A stretch of DNA of 29,636 nt from CAMEON01 sp045643785 (GCA_045643785.1 JAZRFR010000178.1:1-29636), one strand, 5' to 3'. Positions 7,506 through 16,140 are shown, numbered from the stretch's first letter. Numbers and translations: made by a program. The notes: a model not told the origin generated them from the sequence alone.

Positions 7506-8945
7506 TCACTGGGCCTCGGACTCAAAGGTAAAGGTTGCCTGCTCCATGAGCCACTTCTGGATCTTCTCGCCAAAGGCGGCGGCGCGGATGGTTCCCTCGC
7601 CCATGTTCGAAAGGATCTCGGCCTCGGTCATGTAGCCTTGGTAGTAGTCTACCCAATACTTCAGCTCAGCCTTGAATTCCTCCTCGGTGACGGTCTTGAT
7701 GCCCTCCAGCTCGGCGATGGCGTAGCTGATCATGTCCTTACAGACCATATCCTTGCTAATGGTCTGCAGCTCGGCCTTCCAGTCGCCGCCCTCCTCTACG
7801 CCCACGTAGCTGTTGGCAAAGGCGTCAAAGTTGGGGTACTGCTCGGTGAAGGACGCACCGCCGTAGGACTTGTAGTAGTCGTAGTAATACTCGATTTCGT
7901 CCACGTAGGCGTTGTAGTAGTAGTCCAGCTCCAGCTGAGGATGGTTCTTGCAGATCGCTACCTCAGTCAGGTAATTCCACAGGGCGTCGATCTTGGCGCT
8001 CTCCAGCGCCTCGGCCTTCTGGCCTTCCAGATACTTCTTGACGTAGCCCTCGAACTCGGACAGGAGGGCGGCATCGGAGGCATAGAAGTCCTTTTCGCCC
8101 TTGTACTGCAGGGTCTTCTCCACGGTCTCGCGGTTGTAGGCGGGGATGGTGTACTGCACGGCGTACTCCACGGCCACGTAGAAGATGGCGTCCTTACCCG
8201 CCAAATCCGCGGATCCGTAGTCTGCGGGGAAGGTCACGTGAACCTCGACGGGATTGTCCTTGGTGGCGTTGGCGGGAATAACACCCACCAAACCCTCCTC
8301 AAAGCCGGGGATGAAGGAGCCTGAGCCCAATCCCAGGGCGTAAGGAGAAGCGTCCGTCCAGTTGGAGCCGCCCGCGAATTCCTTGCCGTCCATCACGCCC
8401 TTGTAATAAATGTAGGCGGTGTCACCCAGACGGAGCGCCTGGTCGGTGACCTGCGTGGTGCCGTTGTCAGCGGTGCGGTACTGGAACAGGATGTAGTCGA
8501 TGTAGTCCATCACATCTTTTTCCGTGACCTGCAGGGCGGCAGGGAGCTTCAGCTCCATACCCGTGTACTGCGACTTATCGATGGTCACGTCGTTTTTGAC
8601 GTCGGCGGCAAAGTAGTCGTAGCGGGGCGCGGCGGTCACGGGCTCGGTGGACGCTTCGGTGCCGTCCTCGGTGCCGTCCTCGGTGCCGGTCACGGCGTCG
8701 GTCACAGCGTCGGTTTCAGCCGTATCGGGCTCGGTCACGGGCGCCGTATCGGTGGCCGTATCGGCGGCCGTATCGGCGGGCTTTTGCGCGCCGCACTCAG
8801 GACAGAACTTGCCGCTACTGCCCACGCCGCAGGAACAGAGCCAGGTCTCCGACTCGGGCGGGGTCACGGTGTTCGCGGTACAAGCCACCATAAGCATAAT
8901 CGCGCACAGGCTCAGCACCGCCAAAATCAACATATTCTTTTTCAT
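7506..8945 (-). CDS. Exported trigger-factor-like lipoprotein with zinc ribbon and FKBP-type domain (first of a pair)
   Basis: The ATG at 8945 has AAAGGAG about 9 bases upstream; the protein is 479 residues. The signal peptide ends MLMVAC (Cys22 lipidated). Immediately after it comes a short zinc ribbon, WLCSCGVGSSGKFCPECG, with Cys37, Cys39, Cys48 and Cys51. A long Thr/Asp/Glu linker (about 57-105) follows. The FKBP domain (about 170-262) shows LGDTAYIYYKG, DGKEFAGGS, LGLGSGSFIPGFEEGLVG and VTFPADY. The C-terminal part (about 263-479) matches its neighbour, including a run rich in Tyr. It is clearly a paralogue of the next gene. A promoter lies at 9000-9028. I infer an extracytoplasmic prolyl isomerase/chaperone; a zinc ribbon in an exported protein is unusual. 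Confidence 0.88.
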   Translation of the reverse strand: MKKNMLILAVLSLCAIMLMVACTANTVTPPESETWLCSCGVGSSGKFCPECGAQKPADTAADTATDTAPVTEPDTAETDAVTDAVTGTEDGTEDGTEASTEPVTAAPRYDYFAADVKNDVTIDKSQYTGMELKLPAALQVTEKDVMDYIDYILFQYRTADNGTTQVTDQALRLGDTAYIYYKGVMDGKEFAGGSNWTDASPYALGLGSGSFIPGFEEGLVGVIPANATKDNPVEVHVTFPADYGSADLAGKDAIFYVAVEYAVQYTIPAYNRETVEKTLQYKGEKDFYASDAALLSEFEGYVKKYLEGQKAEALESAKIDALWNYLTEVAICKNHPQLELDYYYNAYVDEIEYYYDYYKSYGGASFTEQYPNFDAFANSYVGVEEGGDWKAELQTISKDMVCKDMISYAIAELEGIKTVTEEEFKAELKYWVDYYQGYMTEAEILSNMGEGTIRAAAFGEKIQKWLMEQATFTFESEAQ

Positions 8946-8999
8946 GTAGTAAACTCCTTTTTACGGGGATACGTCACCCCCGAAAAACAATACCCATTC

Positions 9000-9028
9000 A
9001 TGATACTACCTTTTCATCAAAAAATCAA
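9000..9028 (-). promoter_or_regulatory. Promoter of the trigger-factor-like lipoprotein pair
   Basis: On the minus strand TTGATT (9023-9028) and TATCAT (9000-9005) are 17 bases apart, about 50 bases before the ATG at 8945. This is the only good promoter upstream of the pair, so both genes are probably on one transcript. Confidence 0.7.
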
Positions 9029-9130
9029 GTCTATTTTTTGAATTCACGAAAAATTCAGGCGGTTTCCACCCGTCTCCCACAGAAAAAATGGCAGAATTTA
9101 CATCGCGTTCACAACTATTCGCCCGCGGAA

Positions 9131-9139
9131 TGGTATCAT
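9131..9139 (+). promoter_or_regulatory. Extended -10 promoter of birA
   Basis: TGGTATCAT (9131-9139) fits an extended -10 element; no good -35 is present. It overlaps an in-frame ATG at 9138, which argues against that ATG being the birA start, since transcription would begin after it. Confidence 0.45.
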
Positions 9140-9173
9140 GAAAGAAGAAAAATTCCGAAAGGAGGGCCCCGCC

Positions 9174-9962
9174 GTGAACGACATCCGAGACGCCTTAGGG
9201 CCGTACACAGACAAGGACCTTGAACGGGTCTCCATACAGATCTACGACACGCTGGACTCCACCAACAATCTTGCCAAAGCCCGCGCGCATGAAGCTACGC
9301 CCGCTCTGTATATCGCCCGCACCCAAACGGCGGGACGGGGACGGTTGGGGCGCTCCTTCCACTCCCCCGCCCACACGGGACTGTATATGACGGTGGCCTA
9401 CACCACCCGAGAGCCTCTGACCGAGGCCGTCCGCGTGACCGCTCTGGCATCCGTGGCCGCTGTTTCGGCCATTGAAGCGCTGACCGACAAGCGCCCCGCC
9501 ATCAAGTGGGTCAACGACATATATCTGGATCACCACAAGATCGGCGGCATCCTCACCGAAGCAGTCACACTCGAGGGCGGTGGAAATCGTATGATCGTGG
9601 GGCTGGGCATCAACCTCACCACCAGGGAGTTCCCCGAGGGGCTCCGCGCCCCCGCCTCCTGCCTGTTTTCACCGTCGGAGGCGCACATGGCCTCCACCGC
9701 ATTTGCAGACCGATTGGCGGGAGAGATCACCCGTCGCCTGCTGGAGGCCGTGGACGGGATCACCTCCCCTGCGGATTGCCTGCAAGCCTATCGGGAGCAT
9801 CTTTGCTACGTAGGAGAGACGGTTCTCTGCACCCGCGGGAGTGAAGCCTTTGAGGGTGTGATCCTGGGGGTGGACGAGGGGTATTCTCTGCTGGTATCCG
9901 TAAAAGGGGAGACTGTGACCCTGTCCTCGGGAGAAATATCCATCCGTCCTGCGGTACTGTAA
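9174..9962 (+). CDS. birA: Biotin-[acetyl-CoA carboxylase] ligase, short form without DNA-binding domain
   Basis: BirA activates biotin with ATP to biotinyl-AMP and transfers it to the biotin carrier protein of acetyl-CoA carboxylase or similar enzymes. I chose the GTG at 9174 (262 residues) because AAAGGAGG ends about 7 bases upstream; the in-frame ATG at 9138 has no such site and overlaps a -10 element. The protein begins close to the catalytic domain, with TLDSTNNLAK, the biotinyl-AMP loop AGRGRLGR (53-60) and KWVNDIYLD (110-118) containing the catalytic Lys-Trp-x-Asn-Asp. A C-terminal small beta domain follows. The N-terminal winged helix of E. coli BirA is missing, so this form should not act as a repressor. 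No biotin genes are adjacent. Confidence 0.93.
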   Translation: MNDIRDALGPYTDKDLERVSIQIYDTLDSTNNLAKARAHEATPALYIARTQTAGRGRLGRSFHSPAHTGLYMTVAYTTREPLTEAVRVTALASVAAVSAIEALTDKRPAIKWVNDIYLDHHKIGGILTEAVTLEGGGNRMIVGLGINLTTREFPEGLRAPASCLFSPSEAHMASTAFADRLAGEITRRLLEAVDGITSPADCLQAYREHLCYVGETVLCTRGSEAFEGVILGVDEGYSLLVSVKGETVTLSSGEISIRPAVL

Positions 9963-10002
9963 GGATATTTTGCGGTTTGTTCAACACAAGGACACAAAAA
10001 CG

Positions 10003-10011
10003 TGGTATAAT
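10003..10011 (+). promoter_or_regulatory. Extended -10 promoter of the 716-residue lipoprotein
   Basis: TGGTATAAT (10003-10011) is a perfect extended -10, 31 bases before the ATG at 10042. The -35 region is poor, as is common for extended -10 promoters. Confidence 0.6.
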
Positions 10012-10041
10012 CAATTACACTCAACTGAAAAGGAGACTTTT

Positions 10042-12192
10042 ATGCGTACCTTCCTGAAGCTGATCCTTCCCTGCCTGCTGATCTCTTTGCTGATCACGCT
10101 GGCGGCCTGTACGACGGGCACTCATGATCCCTCCGTTTCCACCGACGCCGCAACCACGGCAACCCCCACCGATACGGCCGACGTAACCGACACGGAGGAT
10201 ACCGCAGGGGCAAACACCGACGGAGCAACCGAAGCTCCCACCGAGGAGGCGACCGAGCCTGCGACCGCCGCCCCCGAGACCCAGCCCTCTGACAAGGACG
10301 TGGTCAAGGCCGGTCCTGAGACCCTTACCTTTGATGCCACCGTCACGGTCACCGAGAACAGCGGCAAGGCTGCCGTCACCCACAAGGACGGCCTGACCTA
10401 CACGGCTACGGGCTACGATTCCGCCACAGGAAATCAGCTCACGTTCGTAAAGGGTCTGACCCTGACCTTTGATCCCGCAAACACCGCCGAGGCTTTTAAC
10501 CGCTTCACCCTGGGTTACACCTCCACCCAGCCGCTGTACGGCAAGGTAACCTACACCCTGGGCGGCAAGACCGTCACCGACGACTTCTACCTGGAGGCGG
10601 GGGAGAATACCTTCTCCTGCCTGATCGGGCAGTATCTGAACGGCAAAAAGGGTGAAGGCATCACCCAGATGACCTTTGAGACTTGCAACGACAAGTCTGC
10701 CGACTTCGCACTCTGCGTGCTGAACACCATGGAGTACCCCGTTTATGGCACCGACAGTGACACCTACTTCATTGAATCGCCCCGCTATAAACTGGGCATT
10801 CGCCTGGGCTGGGGCGGCGGCATCAACTACATCGAGGACAAAAACGATGATTCCAGCCGTCTGGAGAATCTGGTCAATCAAGCCGATACAGGTCGCCTCA
10901 TACAGCAGTCCTACTACGGCGTCCAGCAAAACAGTGAATACACTCCCGGCCATTTCAACGGTTCCACATGGGCGTATAACCCCGTGCAGGGCGGTGACAA
11001 AGAGCAGAACCATTCCCGTATCATTGATATCGTAGTCACCGAGCGCTCGGTCTACGTCAAGTCCCAGCCTCAGGACTGGGCCAAGGACAACGAGATCACC
11101 CCCTCCTACATGGAGAACGTCTACACGGTCTACTCCGACCGCATCCAGGTGGATAACCGCTTCGTGGATTTCTCGGGCTGGACCCACCGCTACGCCCATC
11201 AGGAGCTCCCTGCCTTCTACACCGTCAGCTACCTGAGCCGCTTCACCCTCTACAACGGCGCCAAGCCCTGGACCGACGATACCCTGTCCTACCGCGACAA
11301 CCTGAATTTCTGGGGAGATTCCACTTACTACAACGACTGCACCTTCCTCATCAAGAACAGCAACACCGAGACCTGGTGCGCATGGACCAATCCCCGGGAG
11401 GATTTTGGTATCGGTCTGTACGTCCCCAACGTGGACTCCCTGCTGGCCGGTCGCCATGCCTTCAACAATTCCCCCGATTCCACCAACGGAGCCTGCAACT
11501 ACGTAGCTCCCGTCAACACCATCATCCTGACCTCCTTTGAGGCGTTGGAATACAGCTACCTCATCTCCACGGGCTCGGTGGAGGAGATCCGCGCCACCTT
11601 CAAGGAGAACAAGGATTTCGCCACAAACGAGACCCTCCACAAGAATTATCAGTCCCGTCGGGTGGCAGACAGCACGGTAGCCACCAATGAAAATTCCTAT
11701 GCCGATCTGGGAAACGAGACCGGTGGTAGCGGAAATGCCGGCGCCGACTTCTCGGAAAATCTTGATCTGACCGTAGAGGCCAACACCGCCCACGTCATCG
11801 CCTCCAACAACTCCATCGTGGGCTTTGATGCCGGCGCGGGTGCCACCACCCTGACCGTCAAGGGCGCAGATCCCCACGTCACCGTTGACTGCGGCGACCT
11901 CCTCTCGGCAGATAAGTACAAGACCATTGAGATCACCTACATGCTTCCCGCCTCCAACAGCGACGGGAACAACGTGACCGATCTCTTCCTCTGCGCCGGA
12001 AACGTGACCAATCCCGATCCCAATGCCTGCGTCCGCATGGATCTGATAGCCGACGGCGAATATCACACCCTCGTCGTGGATCTCTCTGGCAAGTCCTTCT
12101 GGAACGGCGACATTCACAAGATTCGCTTCGACTTCCTTGATGCATGCGAGGCAGGAGACGTGATGTACGTCAAGAGCATTGTACTGAAATAA
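10042..12192 (+). CDS. Large secreted lipoprotein of unknown function with beta-sandwich-like ends
   Basis: The ATG at 10042 has AAAAGGAG 6-7 bases upstream; the protein has 716 residues. A signal peptide ends LITLAAC (Cys23 lipidated), followed by a Thr/Ala/Asp/Pro linker to about residue 84. The region about 90-235 looks like an all-beta module. The core (about 236-550) is rich in Trp, Tyr and Asn, with GIRLGWGGGINYIEDK, DTGRLIQQSYYG and YNPVQGGD. The last 140 residues resemble a carbohydrate-binding-type beta-sandwich, ending with DLIADGEYHTLVVDLSG and IRFDFLDACEAGDVMYVKSI. The aromatic-rich core and flanking modules suggest polysaccharide binding or cleavage, but I do not recognise a catalytic motif, so this is inference. 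It stands alone between birA and a strong bidirectional terminator. Confidence 0.85.
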   Translation: MRTFLKLILPCLLISLLITLAACTTGTHDPSVSTDAATTATPTDTADVTDTEDTAGANTDGATEAPTEEATEPATAAPETQPSDKDVVKAGPETLTFDATVTVTENSGKAAVTHKDGLTYTATGYDSATGNQLTFVKGLTLTFDPANTAEAFNRFTLGYTSTQPLYGKVTYTLGGKTVTDDFYLEAGENTFSCLIGQYLNGKKGEGITQMTFETCNDKSADFALCVLNTMEYPVYGTDSDTYFIESPRYKLGIRLGWGGGINYIEDKNDDSSRLENLVNQADTGRLIQQSYYGVQQNSEYTPGHFNGSTWAYNPVQGGDKEQNHSRIIDIVVTERSVYVKSQPQDWAKDNEITPSYMENVYTVYSDRIQVDNRFVDFSGWTHRYAHQELPAFYTVSYLSRFTLYNGAKPWTDDTLSYRDNLNFWGDSTYYNDCTFLIKNSNTETWCAWTNPREDFGIGLYVPNVDSLLAGRHAFNNSPDSTNGACNYVAPVNTIILTSFEALEYSYLISTGSVEEIRATFKENKDFATNETLHKNYQSRRVADSTVATNENSYADLGNETGGSGNAGADFSENLDLTVEANTAHVIASNNSIVGFDAGAGATTLTVKGADPHVTVDCGDLLSADKYKTIEITYMLPASNSDGNNVTDLFLCAGNVTNPDPNACVRMDLIADGEYHTLVVDLSGKSFWNGDIHKIRFDFLDACEAGDVMYVKSIVLK

Positions 12193-12204
12193 CCCTGAAA
12201 GGGT

Positions 12205-12244
12205 AAAAGCCACCGTATCCCGCTGACGGGATACGGTGGCTTTT
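12205..12244. terminator. Strong bidirectional terminator between convergent genes
   Basis: An 18-bp perfect stem (12205-12222 with 12227-12244) around a CTGA loop, with AAAA at one foot and TTTT at the other. It ends the lipoprotein gene on the plus strand and the ABC exporter operon on the minus strand. Confidence 0.95.
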
Positions 12245-12259
12245 CTATGGAAATCGGGA

Positions 12260-14149
12260 TCAGCCCTTACGCAGTCTCTCCTCGTCGGCCATGAGCTTAT
12301 GCAGCTCGTAGTAGCGGCCGCCGTGGGCGATCAGAGCCTCGTGGTTGCCCTGCTCCACGATCTCGCCGTTCGACAGCACGATGATGTTGTCGGCGTGGCG
12401 GATGGTGGACAGACGGTGGGCGACCATGAGCATGGTGCCGATGTTCATCATCTTCTCCAGGGAGTCCTGAATGAGGACCTCGGTCTCGGTGTCGATGTTG
12501 GCGGTGGCCTCATCCAGGATCATGACCGAGGGCTTATGCACGATGACGCGAGCGAAGGAAAGAAGCTGACGCTGACCGGCAGACAGGTTGTTACCGCGGT
12601 CACGAACAGGCTCGTCCAATCCGCCCTCCAGCTTAGCGATGAAGTGGTGAGCGTTGACGTAACGGCAGGCCTCCATGACCTCCTCGTCGGGGATGTGATC
12701 GGCGCCCAGCAGGATGTTGGAGCGCACGGTACCCGAGAACAGGAACACGTCCTGGAGCATCTGACCGAAGTGGCGGCGGAGGGCAGAGATCTTGATCTCC
12801 TTGATGTCCCGTCCGTCGATGAGGATCTGACCCTGCTGGATGTCGTAGTGACGGCAGATGAGGGAGAGGATGGTGGTCTTACCCGAGCCCGTCGCGCCCA
12901 CGAAGGCCACGGTCTGACCTGCCTCCACCTTGAAGGATACGCCCTTCAGCACCCATTCGCCGGGGACGTAGGAGAACCATACGTCGCGGAACTCGATCTC
13001 GCCGCGGATCTCCTCGGGCTCGATGGCGTCGGGGGAATCCTGGATCTCGGGCACCATATCGAAGACGGTAAAGATCTTCTCGGCCGAGGCCATGGCCGAC
13101 TGGAGCCAGTTGAACTGCTCCGCCAGGGACTGGATGGGGTTGAAGAACTTGTTGATGTACATGTAGAAGGTCACCACGGTACCGCCCGTGATCACCTGAC
13201 CGAGGAACGCCTTGTCCTGGATCACGCCCTTACCGCCCAGGTAGAACAGGCACATGACGGAAGCCACGTAGAGCATGTATACCACGGGACGGAACACGCC
13301 GAAGACGAAGATCTGATCCCGCTTGGACTTGCCGAGGGCGTTGTTCTTGCGGTCGAATTCGTTCTTTTTGAAGGCCTCGCGGTTGAAGATCTGGATGATC
13401 TTCATGCCCGACAGGTTCTCCGACAGGAAGGTGTTGATGTCGGTGGTGCCGTCCTTGACCCGGCGGTAGGCTTTACGGGAGAACTTACGGAAGATCACCG
13501 TGAACAGCACGATGAAGGGCACGAAGCACAGCACCATGAGGGTCAGGGCGTAGTTGAGGCAGAGCATGGCCACCAGCACGCCCAGAATGACGAAGACGTT
13601 CTTGACCAGGTTGACGATGATGTGGGTGAACATCATGGAGATGGCACCCGTATCGTTGGTCACGCGGGTGACCAGCTTACCCACGGGAATGTGGTTGAGC
13701 TGCTCGTGGGACAGGCTTTCGATGTGGATGAACAAATCCTCACGGATGGCCGACAGGATGCGCTGACCCGTCTTCTGCAGGACGATGGCCTGGATGTAGG
13801 TACAGACCATGGACACCACCAGAATGGAGGCATAAACGGCTACCGCGGTGTAGAGGTAGGGCAGGGTAAAGGTCTCGTTCTGGATGGATTCGGTCAAGTC
13901 ACCGATGACCAGAGGGGAGACGATGTCGTAAAAGATGGAGAAGACCATGAGCAGGATCACCACAAGGAAGCTGCGCCAATGGGGCTTGGCGTACTTCAAA
14001 AGGCGGCGGACAATCTCTCCGTCCTTCATGTTGCGGTCGAAGCCGATGGCTTCCTTTTTGTCCTTCATGGTGATGTAAGCCACCAGGAAGATTACCGACA
14101 GGACGCCTACGATGGCGCCGATGATGAGAAGGGGCAGATATTCACGCAT
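12260..14149 (-). CDS. Heterodimeric ABC exporter half-transporter, intact ATP-site subunit (YheH/BmrD-like)
   Basis: This 629-residue protein has an extra N-terminal membrane segment (about 5-27), a six-helix exporter domain (about 58-345) and an ATPase domain (about 383-620). Motifs are Walker A GATGSGKTT (418-426), Q-loop QMLQD, signature LSAGQ (522-526), Walker B with catalytic Glu VMILDE (542-547) and switch His578. The LDEATANIDTETE form and the gene order match the B. subtilis YheH/BmrD half of a multidrug exporter. The ATG at 14149 has GAGGAGG upstream and overlaps the end of the partner gene by 8 bases. The pair most likely exports drugs or lipids; the substrate cannot be told from sequence. 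Confidence 0.93.
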   Translation of the reverse strand: MREYLPLLIIGAIVGVLSVIFLVAYITMKDKKEAIGFDRNMKDGEIVRRLLKYAKPHWRSFLVVILLMVFSIFYDIVSPLVIGDLTESIQNETFTLPYLYTAVAVYASILVVSMVCTYIQAIVLQKTGQRILSAIREDLFIHIESLSHEQLNHIPVGKLVTRVTNDTGAISMMFTHIIVNLVKNVFVILGVLVAMLCLNYALTLMVLCFVPFIVLFTVIFRKFSRKAYRRVKDGTTDINTFLSENLSGMKIIQIFNREAFKKNEFDRKNNALGKSKRDQIFVFGVFRPVVYMLYVASVMCLFYLGGKGVIQDKAFLGQVITGGTVVTFYMYINKFFNPIQSLAEQFNWLQSAMASAEKIFTVFDMVPEIQDSPDAIEPEEIRGEIEFRDVWFSYVPGEWVLKGVSFKVEAGQTVAFVGATGSGKTTILSLICRHYDIQQGQILIDGRDIKEIKISALRRHFGQMLQDVFLFSGTVRSNILLGADHIPDEEVMEACRYVNAHHFIAKLEGGLDEPVRDRGNNLSAGQRQLLSFARVIVHKPSVMILDEATANIDTETEVLIQDSLEKMMNIGTMLMVAHRLSTIRHADNIIVLSNGEIVEQGNHEALIAHGGRYYELHKLMADEERLRKG

Positions 14150-15980
14150 AGTCGCCCACCTCCTCTCGGCAGTCGGTCGGTCGTTTGAGCTCGTGTGAAT
14201 CGCTTTCCTTCATGGCGCCCTCCACCTGCTGGAGCTCCACCATGGTGCGGTAGTCGGGGCAGGTTTCCAGCAGCTCGGCGTGGGTACCCACGGCGGTCAC
14301 GCGGCCGTCGTCCAGGAAGATGATCTTATCCATGCCCTCCACCGTAGAGATGCGGTGGGCGATGAGGATGGTGGTCTTTCCTGCGCGGATGCGGCGGAGA
14401 TTTTCCAGGATGGCCTTTTCGGTGCGGACGTCCACCGCCGAAACGGCGTCGTCCAAAACCAGGATATTGGCGTCCTTCATGAGGGCGCGGGCGATGGAGA
14501 TGCGTTGCTTCTGACCGCCCGAGACGGTCACGCCTCGCTCGCCCAGCACCGTGGCGTAGCCCTCGGTGAACTCGGAGATGTTATCGTGGACGTCGGAGAG
14601 GCGGGCAGCCTCCTCGATGACGGCCTGATCCGTGGTATCCGAGGCGAAGGAGATGTTATTGGCGATGGTATCGCTGAACAGGAAGTTATCCTGGGGCACG
14701 TAGGCGGCGTACTTGCGCACGGTGCGGATGGGGATGTCGTTGACGTCGTAGCCGTCCAGGAACACGGTTCCATCGGGGACGTTATAGGTGCGGAGCAACA
14801 GATCCACCAGGGTGGTCTTGCCCGAGCCGGTCTTACCGATGATACCCACGTTCTCTCCTGCCTGGATGGTGAAGGAGACGTCGGTGAGGGAATCGTAGGA
14901 GCCGCCGGGGTAGCGGAAGGTGAGGTTTTTCATCTCGATGTTGCCTGCAAGGGGGGCAGCGGGCTCGGTGACACCGGGCTTGTCCGCCACGTCCACGGGG
15001 GTATCCAAAAGCTCACCGATACGAGCCAGAGAGGCCTTGCCGCGGGCGCGCATCTCAATGAGCTGAGAGATGGCCATGATGGGCCAGATGATGGAGGTAA
15101 AGTAACCGATGAACTCCACCAGCTGTCCGGCGTTGAACTGGCCGAGGTAGACCAGGTAGCCGCCGTAGCCCAGGATCACGCAGATGACAGACTCCACGAA
15201 AAGAGTGACCAGAATGTTGAAGATAGTGGAAATCTTGGTGAACTCCACGTTGACCTTTTCGTTCTGCTTGTTGAGCTTACGGAAGTCCATGAGCTGGACG
15301 GCTTCCTTGACGAAGGCCTTGATGGCAGCGGTCGCCGAAAAGCCCTCCTGGGAGAAGTCGGAAAGCGCCGAGAAGGCCTCCTGCCGCTCGTCCCACTTTT
15401 TCTCCAGAGAGTGACCCACAATGGCGCTGAGGATGAACAAAAACACCATGGGGATCAGAGAGAACAGGGTCAGAATCCAGTTCATGCGGAACATCTTCCA
15501 GAGCGCCAGCACGCCGAGGAACAGGGCGTCAGCCAGCATGAGGATGCCCGAGCCGAAGCAGTCCTGCACGGTTTCCAGGTCGTTGGTGAAGTAGGACATG
15601 AGGGTACCCACCTTGTTGACCTGGTAGTACTCGCGGGAGAGATCCTTACAGCGGTCGAACATCCGTCCGCGCAGGTCGGTCTCCACCTTGATACCCGAGC
15701 CGAAGAAACAGATACGCCAGATGAACCGCCCGATTGCCATGCAGACGATGATGAAGATCATGGGCAGACAGATCTTGTCCAGCAAGAAGTCCATGTCAAA
15801 GCCGGCAAAGACCTCAGGCGCCGTCTCCACCTTGCCGTCCTTGATGCCGTTGATGACCATACCGTACAGCTTGGGGATCTCCAGCTGGAAGAAGTCGATC
15901 ATAACGAGGGACAGAACACCCAGCAGAAGCGCGGGCAGATGCTTCAGGTAGTATCGGTTGATGTGTTTTCCGAAGATCAC
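14142..15980 (-). CDS. Heterodimeric ABC exporter half-transporter, degenerate-site subunit (YheI/BmrC-like)
   Basis: The start is a GTG at 15980 with GAGGTG a few bases upstream; the protein has 612 residues. It has a six-helix exporter domain (about 15-320) and an ATPase domain (about 348-585). Motifs are Walker A GKTGSGKTT (382-390), Q-loop YVPQD, signature VSGGQ (486-490) and switch His542. Walker B reads ILVLDDAVSAVD, so Asp511 replaces the catalytic Glu. This is the known pattern of heterodimeric exporters such as YheI/YheH and TM287/288, in which one ATP site is weak. It precedes and overlaps its partner at 14149, and its promoter is at 16049-16077. Confidence 0.93.
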   Translation of the reverse strand: MIFGKHINRYYLKHLPALLLGVLSLVMIDFFQLEIPKLYGMVINGIKDGKVETAPEVFAGFDMDFLLDKICLPMIFIIVCMAIGRFIWRICFFGSGIKVETDLRGRMFDRCKDLSREYYQVNKVGTLMSYFTNDLETVQDCFGSGILMLADALFLGVLALWKMFRMNWILTLFSLIPMVFLFILSAIVGHSLEKKWDERQEAFSALSDFSQEGFSATAAIKAFVKEAVQLMDFRKLNKQNEKVNVEFTKISTIFNILVTLFVESVICVILGYGGYLVYLGQFNAGQLVEFIGYFTSIIWPIMAISQLIEMRARGKASLARIGELLDTPVDVADKPGVTEPAAPLAGNIEMKNLTFRYPGGSYDSLTDVSFTIQAGENVGIIGKTGSGKTTLVDLLLRTYNVPDGTVFLDGYDVNDIPIRTVRKYAAYVPQDNFLFSDTIANNISFASDTTDQAVIEEAARLSDVHDNISEFTEGYATVLGERGVTVSGGQKQRISIARALMKDANILVLDDAVSAVDVRTEKAILENLRRIRAGKTTILIAHRISTVEGMDKIIFLDDGRVTAVGTHAELLETCPDYRTMVELQQVEGAMKESDSHELKRPTDCREEVGDYA

Positions 15981-16006
15981 GGGCTCACCTCATTTCGGTT
16001 AGATTC

Positions 16007-16021
16007 GGCGGAAAGTCCGCC
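16007..16021 (-). other. Small leader hairpin before the first ABC exporter gene
   Basis: GGCGGA (16007-16012) and TCCGCC (16016-16021) form a 6-bp stem with a 3-base loop in the leader between the promoter at 16049 and the GTG at 15980. It may protect the 5' end of the mRNA. Confidence 0.35.
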
Positions 16022-16048
16022 GCAGATCGCAAAATTCGCATTATACCT

Positions 16049-16077
16049 ATTATATCATATTGTTTATAATTTATCAA
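16049..16077 (-). promoter_or_regulatory. Promoter of the first ABC exporter operon
   Basis: On the minus strand TTGATA (16072-16077) and TATAAT (16049-16054) are 17 bases apart, with TG in the extended -10 position. It lies about 70 bases before the GTG at 15980. No clear operator palindrome is visible next to it. Confidence 0.85.
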
Positions 16078-16140
16078 GGGGGTTTGGCAAAACTGTTGGG
16101 ATGTTTTTTGTGAACCAAAGGTTGAGCGTTAAGCGTTAAG

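Noticed and set aside
9138..9173. An ATG at 9138 as the start of birA
   Set aside because: It overlaps the -10 element and lacks a ribosome binding site, while the GTG at 9174 has a strong AAAGGAGG at good spacing.
10021..12213. A long open frame on the minus strand opposite the 716-residue lipoprotein
   Set aside because: It has no signal, no domain and no suitable ribosome binding site, and its Gly/Val/His-rich composition is what antisense reading of a GC-rich gene gives. The plus-strand gene has an extended -10 promoter, a Shine-Dalgarno site and a lipobox.
12236..16139. Two long plus-strand open frames opposite the first ABC exporter pair
   Set aside because: They mirror the exporter genes and are rich in His, Asp, Gly and Val with no recognisable motif; the minus-strand frames carry complete ABC transporter motifs.
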